Shown: positions 20,411 to 30,600 of the stretch, in pieces
Layout: every line of letters begins with the position of its first letter
Numbering within the stretch: position 1 is the first letter of the stretch
From: Shinisaurus crocodilurus
Taxonomy: Eukaryota; Chordata; Lepidosauria; Squamata; Shinisauridae
Direction: 5' to 3'
DNA: 64,000 nucleotides
Assembly: GCA_021292165.1 (NCBI GenBank)
Contig: JAHFWL010000292.1
Span: 62,001-126,000, forward strand
Program-made: the position numbers and the translations under genes
The notes under the pieces: generated by a model
What the model was told of the DNA's origin: nothing
Seen by the model: only the letters and a program-made list of their open reading frames with translations
Databases searched by the model: none

Positions 20411-21876
20411 CTTAATCAAAGAGCAGCAGCGAAGACAAAAGTGAATAGAATGTATCCAAGCCAGACAGCCGAGAGAATTAATGCCAACTTCCAGATAGAG
20501 AACCGCACTAGTAACACACTTGGGCACACCAAATATAGCTCTTTGAAATTAGGATTGAACACCTTCAAGAGAGTCTTTAAGGCCAGGAAACCAGATAGGG
20601 GCTCCAAAAAGAATCTGAGATACTATTTTGGCTTGAAACACATGAGTAGCAGCTGGAATGAAATTGCAGCCTTTAGTAAAAAAAAGAACTGTAATATAGC
20701 ACCCAATTTTTTTTCAGCTTTAACCTTTGCACGTCTCGCCTGAACTCTCCAGTTTGTCGCCTCGTGAAACCCAATACCAAGATATTTGTAGGAGTCAACT
20801 TGATCAAGCCTGCTATTCTCCATGAACCAAGAGTATCTAACCTCCCTCCTTGCAAATACCATAACTTTAGATTTGGAGGGGTTAATCGTTAAAACATTTT
20901 TTTTACAAAACCCAGCAAATCCAGATAGTAATCGCTTGAGACCTAGTCGTGTCTGCGAAATTAAAACGGCATCATCATCTGCATAGAGGAGGATAGATAT
21001 ACTTGTGGAGCACATCTTAGGAGGGTGGGAGGCTATTGACCATAGATGAGTGGGAAGAACAGCTAGGTACAGATTGAATAAAGTGGGAGCAAGAATCCAG
21101 CCTTGTCTAACACCAGAAGAGGAGAAAATCTCCTTAGAGAAATGGCCATAATTACTACAGCACACCTGGGCAGAGGAGTTTTGATGTAGAGTATGGATTA
21201 GAAACAATAACCTCCTATCAATAGAGAGCTGTTCCAGGTTGCTCCAAAGGAGGTCACGGGATATAGTATCAAAAGCAGACTTTAGATCAATAAAAGCAGT
21301 GAATAATTTGCCTCCTTTTCGGATGGAGTATTTGTGTATTAAATGAGACAGAACCAAACAATGATCAAAAGGAGAGTGACCAGATTGAAACAATATTTGC
21401 TCCTCCCCTAAGATATCATGGTCATTGATCCAGGCTTTCAATTTAAGGCACAAATAATTTGCATAAACCTTCCCCACTATAGAAAGCAAACTTATAGGCC
21501 GATAACTATTTGAGTCATCTTTGGGCCCTTTGTTATGTATTGGTATGATAAAAGCCTTTAGCCAGACCCCAGGGATTACACCAGATTTGTTTATTAGGGA
21601 GAAAAGAGTAGCTAATAGAGGGGCCCGCCTACTGATGTTACACTTTAAAAGATCAGACGGAATACGGGCAGGCCCCGGAGCCTTGCCTGGTTTTAGTTGG
21701 AGTAACAGTTCCTCTACACTGCTAGACTCAACTGAAGGCCATTCAGGGATGTCAGATGTTAAATGGGGGCTGGAGTTCAAAACAAAAGAATTGGGGTGAT
21801 TAAAAATTGAACGAAAATGGTCTTCCCAAACGTTAGCTGGGATATGACAATCAGGAGATCCAGCACTATGACTTAA
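20410..21876 (-). mobile_element. R4/Vingi-like LINE fragment
   Basis: Minus-strand LINE with RT, 5' truncated where a 5S-headed SINE abuts (21877) and with 3' sequence down to about 20410. The line 'gctggaatgaaatt...gattctttttgg' (20600-20670) also occurs inverted at 23166-23245, showing that this 3' region is an interspersed family. Clade assignment is tentative: the sequence is neither CR1/L2, RTE nor L1. Confidence 0.65.
20623..21876 (-). pseudogene. LINE reverse transcriptase, R4/Vingi-like
   Basis: Open for 385 codons from 21780, and continuing upstream in frame to 21876 (VWEDHFRSIFNHPNSF). Motifs in order: KPGKAPGPARIPSDLLK, YRPISLLSIVGKVYA, FIDLKSAFDTISRDLLW, GVRQGWILAPTLFNLYL and LLYADDDAVLIS. 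The catalytic DD is intact, but the usual QGC is QGW. Endonuclease parts are absent. The C-terminal Cys/His region typical of the family is not here but appears in the related fragment at 58040-58741. Confidence 0.7.
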
Positions 21877-21958
21877 ATTGATAACCAGGCCTGACCCTGC
21901 TTAGCTTCCCACACTCAGACAAGCTGAACCAGCATAAGCCACAGACCTGCAGCCAAAC
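21877..21958 (-). mobile_element. 5S rRNA-headed SINE, head fragment
   Basis: On plus it reads CCAGGCCTGACCCTGCTTAG ... AGCCACAG. On minus this is the 5S-like TAAGCAGGGTCAGGCCTGG box with the upstream CAGCTTGTCTGAGTGTGGGA. Lacks the CR1-like tail seen in the copies at 44226-44405 and 51132-51316. Confidence 0.75.
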
Positions 21959-22914
21959 TCACATGGTTGTTTTGTTGCTGGGGCTCCTCAATCTTCAAGC
22001 CTCCTCCTTATATAGCTCCAGTTAGATTGGCCCAGCTGGAGCTGCAGCCAATCATTTGAGAAGCATGGGAGGCTGTGGCTGAAGCATTGGTCTGCACTGA
22101 CTTCCAGTGGGTGGAAGTCAGTTGAGCCCCCAGGGAATGGAGATATTTTATTCAGAGGAGAGGACAATAATCAATGGGTTGTTGGAGGGAACCAACAGGC
22201 AAAAGGTAGGTGATTTGGGAAGGGCTGTGGTTTGGAAGGGCTGAGTTCCTTTGTGTGTGTGTTTTAAACTAAGAGATAAGCTGGACTCTCAAACCTGGGA
22301 TGACTCTATTTCTGAGCTTTAGTTTATGAGTTTCTCTATAAGACCTAAAAACCCGAGTCTACACTGGGCCCAAACAGAAGCTAGCCTTCACTTTTTTGAT
22401 CATAAACAGACTCTTCCGCTAGCTAGGCCTGCACAGTGGCTCTTGTGCATAGAGTTATGGATTGCTTTCATTTCCCGTTTCTAGGCTTCGGTTTGTTTAA
22501 ATGTTGTATCTCTGTTTGACCAAGGCTGCAAGAACTAAGTTCCTGCTGGATTTCCCCCCCTGGGTTTAGCTCCCAACTGTAAGTGTGTATAGGGCTATCC
22601 TTCTGAGACTTGGCTCCCTTTGCTGGGCCCTTGTTTTGGCTTCAGCTGATAACTCATGAGTTATAAATGTTTACCTGGGGTAATTATATATAATATAAAA
22701 AAAGATAAGTAAATAGCGCTAGAACCTGGGGTCTAGGGATGTGTGAGGATTTTGTGCGTGAATGGAATGACCCCCCAAACTCCGTCTTGCTTACTTCCTT
22801 CTCCGGCTCGACTTGCATTCTCCCGAGTCCAGCTGTGGAAGTGACTTCTTGGTTCCCGGTGGGCTGCTTTTTACATAGAAAATGCCGTAAGATATGCCAA
22901 AAGCAGCTGCAATC
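21959..22914. other. Unassigned non-coding stretch
   Basis: Nothing recognised. 22675-22715 is AT-rich. The start of 22735-22760 (CTAGGGATGTGTGAGG) resembles a hAT-type TIR, but no matching end was found. Confidence 0.35.
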
Positions 22915-23135
22915 AATGGCTACTAGTCCTGATGGCTATATGCTACCTCTAGTATCGGAGGCAGTCTGCCTGGCTCTGTACAGCAGTTTCTGAGGAACAC
23001 AACCAGGAAGGTGCTTTTTCACTCATGTCCTACTTGTGGGTTTCCAACAGGCAGCTGGTTGGCCATTGTGTGAAAACAATTCTGGACAATGTGGATACTT
23101 GGTCTGATACAGCAGTGCTCTTCATATGTCTTATC
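22915..23135 (+). repeat. LINE-like interspersed repeat, 3' end
   Basis: Contains in order a GGCTACTAGTCCTGATGGCT line, GGAGGCAGTCTGCC, GGTTGGCCATTGTGTG and GGTCTGATACAGCAGTGCTC with a final CTTCATATG. The same family occurs at 2692-2756 (tail), 28535-28650 (minus) and 47030-47270 (minus). It is common in squamate DNA and resembles a CR1-type 3' UTR. Confidence 0.65.
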
Positions 23136-24040
23136 AGGAGGGCACCAAGTTGGGGAAGGCTGGAGTAGACCATACTCCATTTCATTCCAGCTGCTACCCA
23201 TGTTTTTCAAGCTAAAATAGCATCTCAGCTTCTTTTTGGATCCCCTAATAATAATAACAACAATAGCGATAGCAATAGCGACGACAGACAAGCGATGCCG
23301 GACAGACGATGGAGAGACGACCACGACCGACAACCGACAACAACTATTATAATTTCCATCAAATAACCCTTGATGCAGCTGTATGTGCACCCACACCCAC
23401 ATCAAGATTGCATGTTTCCCCCCAGCATTAGCCATGCTGCCTGGGGATGCTGGGAGCTGTAGGCCAGCGACATCTGGGGGCCCAAGGTTGGAGAGCCCTA
23501 GCCTAGAGGGATTAACACATGCCCAGCAGGGAGTCAGGTTGTGGGCTTTGTCAGTATTCCGGGAGAAGATGAGCTTAGAGATTATGGAAAAGCAGGAGGT
23601 GGACAGAGGAAATATTACAAGAAATGTGGTTGATATACATATGTCTGGAAGGAATGTCCAGGGGAAAGCACAATAGAACAAGAGGGGGATTCGTGTAGGA
23701 CACGCGTCAGGAGTTACTTGCTCACTAGAGGAGACCCCTCCCCTCTCCATAGGACAAACAGGGAGGGGGAAATAGCTCACAGCTCACCTTTGCCTACACA
23801 AGAGTTGCTGTCAGAGCCAACTGCACAGGACAAATGACAGGGACAGGTAAACACTTTGGGTTTTTTTGAACTTTCTTTCTTTGTAGCACGGAGCTCTGGT
23901 CTCCAATCCTATTGCTATACCATAGGCTATAAAGGTTAAGGTCTTCTCTCTTAGACGTAAGGGTATGAGTGTGAATGGTGAATGGCTGCCTTGCCATTAG
24001 TGCTTGCATTTTGACAATAAGAGACTATGTTAAGAAATCT
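23136..24040. other. Mixed repeat fragments, no gene
   Basis: 23166-23245 is an inverted copy of the LINE 3' segment at 20600-20670. 23245-23345 is simple-like (AATAAT, then CGAYGR-type units). 23416-23506 resembles the end of a common hAT MITE (GATGCTGGGAGCTGTAGGCC, then TTGGAGAGCCCTAG). 23510-24040 is unassigned. Confidence 0.45.
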
Positions 24041-24048
24041 GCATCTGT

Positions 24049-25054
24049 TCTCTCTCTATATATAAAAGAAGAAGTCCTGTCTAACTGGTTGACTGACTGA
24101 TTGACTGACTCATCAATGCCCAGCTCAAACCGTTTAATCTAGGAACGTGAAATTTTGAAGGAACAGTGGTTTATGACGTAGAAACCCACTAAGGAAGGAT
24201 TTTTGTAAATTCTGTCCATAAGGGGGTGAAAAAAGGGGGCAAAATCACCCCACTCTCATATTTCCTATTGGCAAAACAACAGGGGAGCAGTTATGCAAGT
24301 TGGCCTCACCTCATAATTGCTGCACGAGCCAATAGGAGCAGTCATGCAAATAGCCCATAGGACACTTGGATTGTTCGTATGAATTCCTGCAGGGGCCAAT
24401 ATGGGTAGGTATGTAAATCTCCCCTAGGTCATTTAGAATGTTCTCTGAGGGGGTGAAAAGGGAGGGAAACTCTTAAAATGACTGCTGTGTGAGGGGTGTC
24501 GTCGCATAGGCTCCATCACGTTTTGATGGATCTACCCCAAACTTGGCAGGGTCACTCTTCATCATCTTTAGACTTTCAGAATTTACCTGAATTTTCTTTA
24601 AGATCAGATATTTGTGTCAGAAAAGTTTTCTGTTGCCAGCACCCAGCCTAAACATTACACTTTCAGTAAGAGAATGGCTGTTGTGTGTGGGGCATCCCAA
24701 ATCCTGTGTGTCTGTGTGTCTGTGTGTACAGGTGTTTGTGTGCATCACATAGGCTCCTACACGGTTGGACGGATCCACCCCAAAGCTGGCACGCATACTC
24801 TCCATCACCGAAGGACAAAGACTGGTGGGTTCAAATCTCTGAAAAAGTCATCACTGCGCCTGTACTGCCCAAAATAGATGATAGCCAATGGCTTCACTTG
24901 GAATGTTTGCAGGGGCCATTCAGGAGCGGTTATGCAAATCACTCCAATGACAATTAGAATGTTTGTATGAAGTGCGACCACAGGGGCCCAATCAGAAGCG
25001 GATAGGCAAATCTCTCCTACGTCAAAACAATGTTCATACGCGCTGCAGCCGGGT
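24049..25054 (+). mobile_element. Helitron-like element (5' end and repeated body)
   Basis: Begins TCTCTCTCTATATATAAAAG followed by a TGACTGACTGATTGACTGAC run and 'ctcatcaatgcccagctcaa', a start I associate with vertebrate Helitrons (5' TC, no TIR, no target duplication). The body contains repeated modules: CATAGGCTCC ... GGATC(T/C)ACCCCAAA at 24508 and 24747, and four to six diverged 60-70 bp units around TATGCAAAT and TTAGAATGTT (24320-25050). No Rep/helicase ORF and no definite CTRR end were found. Confidence 0.5.
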
Positions 25055-25290
25055 CCTACACGGGGTGGGGGAGCTGGGATTCCATTGTGCAGTCCCAGGG
25101 GCCGGACAGAGATTTGATTGTGTAGTCCCGGGTGGGGGGGAGGAAAGCAGGGAATTCATTGTACCGTCCTGGAGTGGGGAGCAGGGAATTCATTGTTGTG
25201 TAGTCCGGGGCAGGCGGGCGGGCGGCGGAAGCAGGGATTTCACTGTTGTGTAGTCCTGGGGGTGAGCTGGGCTTTCACTGTTGTGTGTAT
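25055..25290 (+). repeat. Minisatellite, ~45-60 bp units
   Basis: Five diverged units sharing GGGAATTCATTG(T)TGTGTAGTCC followed by a G-rich spacer of variable length (starts near 25075, 25108, 25150, 25185 and 25230). Strongly G-rich on plus. The open frames across it are by-products of the repeat. Confidence 0.7.
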
Positions 25291-25530
25291 TGAAATAAGC
25301 AGAATAGAGTTCAATCTAACCTAAAATTGCATAATGCTGATGTGGCGCTTTAAAATAAATAAATAAATAAGAAATTCATTTGATGGCCGTGGCTGATCAT
25401 TTGTTGAGAAAAGATTGGGCTGGGGAGGTCCGGGCAACAGAAACTTTGAAATGGTTTAAAGGAGTTGCTATTTTAATTCATAAACGACTATTCTTTTCAG
25501 TTCAATCAGTGATTATTGATCCTGATGGTG

Positions 25531-25568
<38 letters not shown>
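25531..25568. repeat. (ATT)n microsatellite
   Basis: Uninterrupted ATT repeat of about 38 bases inside the L1/Tx1-like remnant. Confidence 0.95.
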
Positions 25569-25569
<1 letters not shown>

Positions 25570-26934
25570 TGGTTGGGAAATATATTGATAAGGTAATTGC
25601 CATGATAAATGCGTATGGGCATAATAATGACTCTCATTGGTATTACTTATGATTATTTGATTCTGGGTGGGGACTTAAATGAGATTTTAGATCCTTTGCT
25701 GGATAGGAGTACAGCTGCTCCCAAGGCGCAAACTGTGGTAAGATTTACACTTCAGGCCTATACTTGATTTGATTGATGCTTGGAGAATTTTGCCTCCCAG
25801 CGAGAGAGACTACACCATTATTTCAACTGTCCATCATAACTGCTTTTGATTAGATCATCTTTTGGTTTCCACATCCATGCTATGTCTAATAAATGGTTAT
25901 AAGATTGATATGCTAATAAGCTCAGATGATCTGCTTGGAGTTGCAATTTTCAGATATGTCCAGCGCCCCCCGCCCCCCCATCTCTGGTGCATTGGTGTTT
26001 TGTTTTGTTTCTTTCTTTTCTTAATGATAGGGTGTTAAAATCACAGATTTCTGCTGAGTTACTTGAGTATTTAAAAATTAGTGAGGGTACTCTTGATTCT
26101 TCCACCATTGAGTGGGAGGCCAGTAAAGCTTTTATATGAGGCCACATTATTGCCTATGCCTACTGTAATAATTTATTTTTTAATGCAACTAATAAGTTTC
26201 TTTGGATGCTGAAAAGGCCTTTGACAACATTCATTGGAAATTTATTTTTCCTACATTGACGAATTTTGATTCCCAGTAGAATTTTTGAAATGGGTTCAAA
26301 TTGTGTATTCAACACAAGAGCTAGAGTTATAACCAATGGTCTCTTTTAGTCTTTCTTTTCACTTCAGAGAGGTACCAGAAAGGGATGTCCACTTTCTCCT
26401 TCAATATTGGATTTATGTTTGGAACCTCTGTCTTGTGCTATTAGACAGAATAGTATTCTTGGTTTTGTGCATGATTGTTTATCATTTAAAAATATTTTTT
26501 ATCCGGATGATCTTTTATTGTTTATCTCGAAACTCCAGTTGTCTGTTCCAGCTTTGATGTAGTTGATTATTAATTTTGGTAATTTGTCTGGCTGTTCAAT
26601 TGACTGGTCCAAGTCTGAATTGATACCAATTGGAGATTCTTTTTTCTTGTAGTGTATTAGCTAATTGGCAGTTCCAATTGGTGTCCAGATGTTCTTACCT
26701 ATTTGGGAATACTTATTCCCAGAGACATGTCGCAAATGATTAACCTAATTTGAATAAACTGGTTAATGAGATTCCCAGGATTTAGATAGATGGGCATCTT
26801 TAAAGCTGAATTTTTGAGGTAAGGAAAATACACTCAAGAGAAATGCCTTACCTCAGATTGTTTATGTTATACATGGGATTCCTCTATGTATACGTAACAA
26901 ATATTTTCGAAAACTCAATGTTCTGTTCCATAAA

Positions 26935-27278
26935 TTTTGTGGGGGTTCCTCCCCAGCATGAATACACTTGAAAGGGAAGCAACTTCCCATGAAAGATGGT
27001 GGGTTTGGATTTCCAGATATTGCTTTATATCATCAGACCTATTTGTTGACCTCTACTAAATTTGGGTCTTTTCCACTTAGATTAGATTTTACACCTTGTT
27101 CAGGTTTGGATCCTCTCTCTAAATGGATGGCATGAGGTTCTTGGCACACTACAATGGAAAGGTTTCCTCCCACAGTTACGGCTTTTAGAGACGTGTGGCG
27201 TCGTATAATGTCATGCCCATTACATTTCGATCCATTTTCTCATGCTAAATTGACTGTATGGAGAAACCGAGATTTAGA
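26935..27278 (+). repeat. Tandem duplication unit, left block (partner 29657-30000)
   Basis: Nearly identical to 29657-30000, starting at AAATTTTGTGGGGG and ending near GGG(A)AACCGAGAT. Differences are a few substitutions. It covers the end of the L1/Tx1-like remnant. With 28793-29041 (next block) it defines a tandem unit of about 2.7 kb. Confidence 0.9.
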
Positions 27279-27439
27279 AATGGGTAAGAAAATGTTTTTG
27301 TGGTGGTCTTGGACAGATAAGTTTATTTTTACCTTCAGTCAACTAGTTGGTGGTGATGACGCGTTTTTGTCATTATCAGCAGAGCATGCCAAATATGATT
27401 CTTAGAAAGCTGTATTTTCGTGTGTATGGAGAAATTTGC

Positions 27440-27585
27440 CTACTTTTTACAGCAAGTTTCATCCAAGCCACATCGCGTAGCTGGCCTATAAAAGGGAGGA
27501 CAAGTGTGTCCCGGTAGACAAACAGCTTCATAAGTATTACATACTGCAACATCAAGTGTACCCTTAATTGACCAATCACAGAGTC
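27440..27585 (-). CDS. Beta-defensin mature-peptide exon (locus 2)
   Basis: Minus strand. A (CTTT)n polypyrimidine tract and TTCAG|GA acceptor open an exon of 146 bases ending in TAG (27442-27440). Read in phase 1 it encodes 47 residues with the spacing C-x6-C-x5-C-x9-C-x5-CC (segments CNTYEAVC, LPGHTC, PPFYRPATRC, GLDETCCKK), plus one extra Cys near the start (GLCDW). This is the beta-defensin six-cysteine pattern with its usual CC-KK end, and no break is seen. Beta-defensins are secreted cationic antimicrobial peptides; the squamate family also includes venom relatives, and this exon alone does not distinguish them. The candidate signal exon lies 1.67 kb upstream at 29255-29312 and carries a stop. 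Confidence 0.78.
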
Positions 27586-27587
27586 CT

Positions 27588-27620
<33 letters not shown>

Positions 27621-27622
27621 AA
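27586..27622 (+). repeat. (GAAA)n microsatellite serving as polypyrimidine tract
   Basis: GAAA repeat on plus, therefore (TTTC)n on minus immediately before the acceptor AG of the defensin exon. It may act as the pyrimidine tract of that splice site. Confidence 0.85.
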
Positions 27623-27814
27623 ATGTTTAAGGTTAAAAAAGAATAAAATGAGAGCTGGGATGTCTACATTCATTCTTTTCTAGCAGTTGATTCCTGAGCA
27701 CCAAGGCCCATGGAGAATACACTGGCTTTCCTGATTGGTCAAATTGGATCTTGCAGAGGCCCCAACAAATACACTGTGTTGGAAAGCTGCACCAATCCCT
27801 TTGCCACCCAAGCA

Positions 27815-27950
27815 CACATATTTATTTATTTATTTATTTGTTTTTATTTTATTTCATTTTTATACCGCCCAATAGCCGTAGCTCTCTGGGCGGTTTACAA
27901 CAATTAACAAGACAGTCCTTGCCAGCAGGCTTACAATCTAAAAAGACACG
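27815..27950 (-). mobile_element. LINE 3' tail (L2-like)
   Basis: On plus: a TTTA-repeat run, 'taccgcccaatagccgtagc', CTCTGGGCGGTTTACAA. Read on minus this is a conserved 3' end with an AAAT-type tail, similar in layout to the L2-like tail at 38625-38695. Confidence 0.6.
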
Positions 27951-28534
27951 ACACACAAGGAAAAAGGAATGGGGAGGGAAGAAGGTGCAATATTAATTAC
28001 TACTTCCAGCAGTAGCCCTGTGGGGGGGGGCAGTCCAACTGGAGCAGGCCCTGATGTTCCTTCGGCCTGCTCCTGCCTCCCTGCGGGACCACAGGCGGGT
28101 AATTCATTTTTAAAAATGAATTTAAACAAATGCCTAATTTACACACATATATCTGAACGTTTATGCACCATAACCCTCCATATATGACATAAGGATGTAT
28201 GAGAATTTTGTTTCACTCAAATTCATTCAAATTCATTCTTGCTCCACTCAGTTTTGTTTTGTGTCTCTCAGACTGAGCTCTCCTGCCCTGGGCAGGGATT
28301 ATGAAAGTGGAATGTGGGGCAAAGTGTGTGTTCTGTCAGGCTTTGTCTCCACACCCCCATTAATAAAAATAAAATGGACTGTTCTGCATGCAGGAATTCA
28401 GTAGGGGTGCGGCTGAGCCCCGGGGGCAGAGGATGAAGTTCCCAATGCTGGGTCAGGAAATTGTTGGTAGGAGGCAGGGGGGAAGAAGTCCTTTCCTGGG
28501 ACCTCATCAGCCTCTAGTTCTGAGAATTGGCCTT

Positions 28535-28780
28535 ACAGCCACCTGACTAGTGGTTATTGATAGCCTTATCCTCCTGGAATTTGTCCAACTTCATTCTCCA
28601 TCCATCAGCAGGAAATCTAATCCCTTGCTAGTATTATGAGAGTGAGGGAGAAGGGCCTTGGGCTACTGTTTTCACCCCATGCATCATTTCATATGCCTCT
28701 TCACTGCTCCTGGTCTCTAAATTGCAGAGCCCTGTGTAGTATAAAGTTCTTGCCAGTGGGAGTGGTCCAGGTCACTGATT
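28535..28780 (-). repeat. LINE-like interspersed repeat fragment
   Basis: Minus-strand copy of the family at 22915-23135 and 47030-47270, recognised by GATAGCCTTATCCTCCTGGA and ATTTGTCCAA on plus. No coding potential. Confidence 0.5.
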
Positions 28781-28792
28781 AATTTGGCTTCC

Positions 28793-29041
28793 CCCTTTCT
28801 GTTCCTACACCATTTTTTCAACTGTATACTGTCGCTTGTAGGGTTGGAGATGGACATAGTCACAGCATTACGAGTAGGCGTAGAATTATTGATTTAAAGG
28901 GGGATGATTAAGGCAGCTTTAATTTGGTCACCTGGCTGAGGGTCCGTACCATGGAATTTATTTTCTCACTGATGTTACCCTGGAGTAAATAAATAAACAC
29001 ATAAACATCCCTACTCTGAACTCACTCTACAGCTTAAAAGT
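28793..29041 (+). repeat. Tandem duplication unit, right block (partner 30012-30260)
   Basis: Matches 30012-30260 almost base for base (GTTGGAGATGGACATAGTCA ... AACTCACTCTACAGCTTAAA). In the second copy this block follows the left block after only about a dozen bases, so about 1.5 kb between the blocks, including the defensin mature exon, is missing there. Confidence 0.9.
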
Positions 29042-29254
29042 TGCTTAGTTGCACAGGATGATCTAAATATTCACCCCTCCCCCAAAAGTCAGGGGTAAAA
29101 ATTCCACACTTGTCATGCCCCCAATTCAATATTTTATTTTTATTCATGTGTTAATTATATATTTAACCACCCAATAACCATTCTTCATCTCCTTCAATAG
29201 GTGAACCCAGTTCATCGAAGCTAGTAACAACCCTCCTTTATATGCATATCTTAC

Positions 29255-29312
29255 CTGGGGGGCTCAGATGTATTCACGAAACAACAGAGAAGAAAAACCA
29301 AAAGACCTTCAT
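29255..29312 (-). pseudogene. Beta-defensin signal exon with one stop (locus 2)
   Basis: Minus strand. ATG at 29312-29310, exactly 58 coding bases, then CCAG|GTAAGA, the same length, phase and donor as the intact signal exon at 18978-19035. It reads MKVFWFFFSVVS, then TGA, then IHLSPP and a split Gly codon. The Met-Lys-Val start, hydrophobic run and SPPG-like end fit a defensin leader. The TGA at codon 13 would kill it unless it is a base error. An acceptor-like ATTCCCAG lies ten bases upstream of the ATG. The phase fits the mature exon at 27440-27585. Confidence 0.62.
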
Positions 29313-29656
29313 GGTTATTTTGCTGGGAATTCAACCAGTGTGGAAAGTTGGATATTCAGGAAATTTTTCAATCCCATGGTCTAAATATTTATACCACTCT
29401 TCGAAACTATTATACATGGACTGCTAGTTATTTGCTGAACTGATGAAGTGAGAGCCAGAAAACTTTGTTATCTTTCTTATTGAGCAGAAGTCCTCAACCA
29501 AATTACTCAACCTAATTTGGGCTAGTTTATTGGGAAGGAAAAGGTCTGTTGAATTTGCCCTTGTGGGGCTATTCTGAATTGTACATAGCATAAGTAGTGG
29601 TGTTAATTGAGCAGTGAGCTTACCTGCTCAGGTGTGTGTGCTCCCGAGCACCCCCC
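29313..29656. other. Unassigned; upstream side of defensin locus 2
   Basis: No coding region or recognised element. As the region upstream of the signal exon on minus it may once have held the promoter; no TATA box or other motif is clear. Confidence 0.35.
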
Positions 29657-30260
29657 AAATTTTGTGGGGGTTCCTCCCCAGCATGAATACACTTGAAAGG
29701 GAAGCAACTTCCATTGAAAGATGGTGGGTTTGGATTTCCAGATATTGCTTTATATCATCAGACCTATTTGTTGACCTCTACTAAATTTGGGTCTTTTCCA
29801 CTTAGATTAGATTTTACACCTTGTTCAGGTTTGGATCCTCTCTCTAAATGGATGGCATGGGGTTCTTGGCACACTACAATGGAAAGGTTTCCTCCCACAG
29901 TTACGGCTTTTAGAGACGTGGGGCGTCGTATAATGTCATGCCCATTACATTTTGATCCATTTTCTCATGCTAAATTGACTGTATGGGGAAACCGAGATAA
30001 GATTTAAAAGCCCTTTCTGTTCCTACACCATTTTTTCAACTGTATACTGTCGCTTGTAGGGTTGGAGATGGACATAGTCACAGCATTACGAGTAGGCGTA
30101 GAATTATTGATTTAAAGGGGGATGATTAAGGCAGCTTTAATTTGGTCACCTGGCTGATGGTCCATACCATGGAATTTATTTTCTCACTGATGTTACCCTG
30201 GAGTAAATAAATAAACACATAAACATCCCTACTCTGAACTCACTCTACAGCTTAAAAGAT
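29657..30260 (+). repeat. Second copy of tandem duplication, internally deleted
   Basis: Joins the equivalents of 26935-27278 (29657-30000) and 28793-29041 (30012-30260). Relative to the first copy it lacks about 1.5 kb and ends at 30260-30275, where unrelated GC-rich sequence begins. Confidence 0.88.
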
Positions 30261-30263
30261 GCT

Positions 30264-30600
30264 GTTAAGTTGCGATTGGATTGGGGAGCACGTGGGCTCG
30301 TGCTGATGTCCCCGAGCACGCGCCCCTCTGCCGCGGATTCAGCCTCCCCTCTCCCCTTCCCACACAGGAGACGCAGGGCTGCAGGAGGGTGGGCAGCTCA
30401 CCCCCCGCCACTGGCTCAGCCGCCCCTCCTCCCTTTCCCCCACAAGAAGGAGCCTCTAGTCTAGATCGGCCGCTGGGCCGGATGGAAAGACACCGCGGGC
30501 CGGATGGAAAGACACTGCGGGCCGGATGGAAAGACACAGCGGGCTGGATGTATCCCACGGGCCGTAGTTTGAGGACCCCTGGTCTAGACAGCCGGACAGG
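30264..30600. repeat. GC-rich fragment with 22-bp tandem repeat, hAT-like end
   Basis: 30472-30560 repeats GGGCCGGATGGAAAGACAC-type units three to four times with small changes (starts near 30475, 30498, 30521, 30540). The right end GTTTGAGGACCCCTG (30565-30580) looks like a hAT TIR and is followed by GTCTAGAC; GTCTAGAT occurs at 30457-30464, so the pair may be a target duplication. The left TIR is not recognisable. Confidence 0.45.

Larger units (their letters stand above)
25384..27420 (+). mobile_element. L1/Tx1-like LINE, degenerate
   Basis: Fragments in shifting frames in the correct order: endonuclease-like GVAILIHKRLFFSVQSVIID (25455-25520), an (ATT)n run inserted at 25531-25568, RT piece LDAEKAFDNIHWKFIF (26200-26250), GTRKGCPLSPSI (26370-26405), YPDDLLLFIS (26498-26530; the usual A is P) and the C-terminal KDGGFGFPDIALYHQ (26993-27040). 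Dead copy. Its end (from 26935) is duplicated at 29657-30000. Confidence 0.72.
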
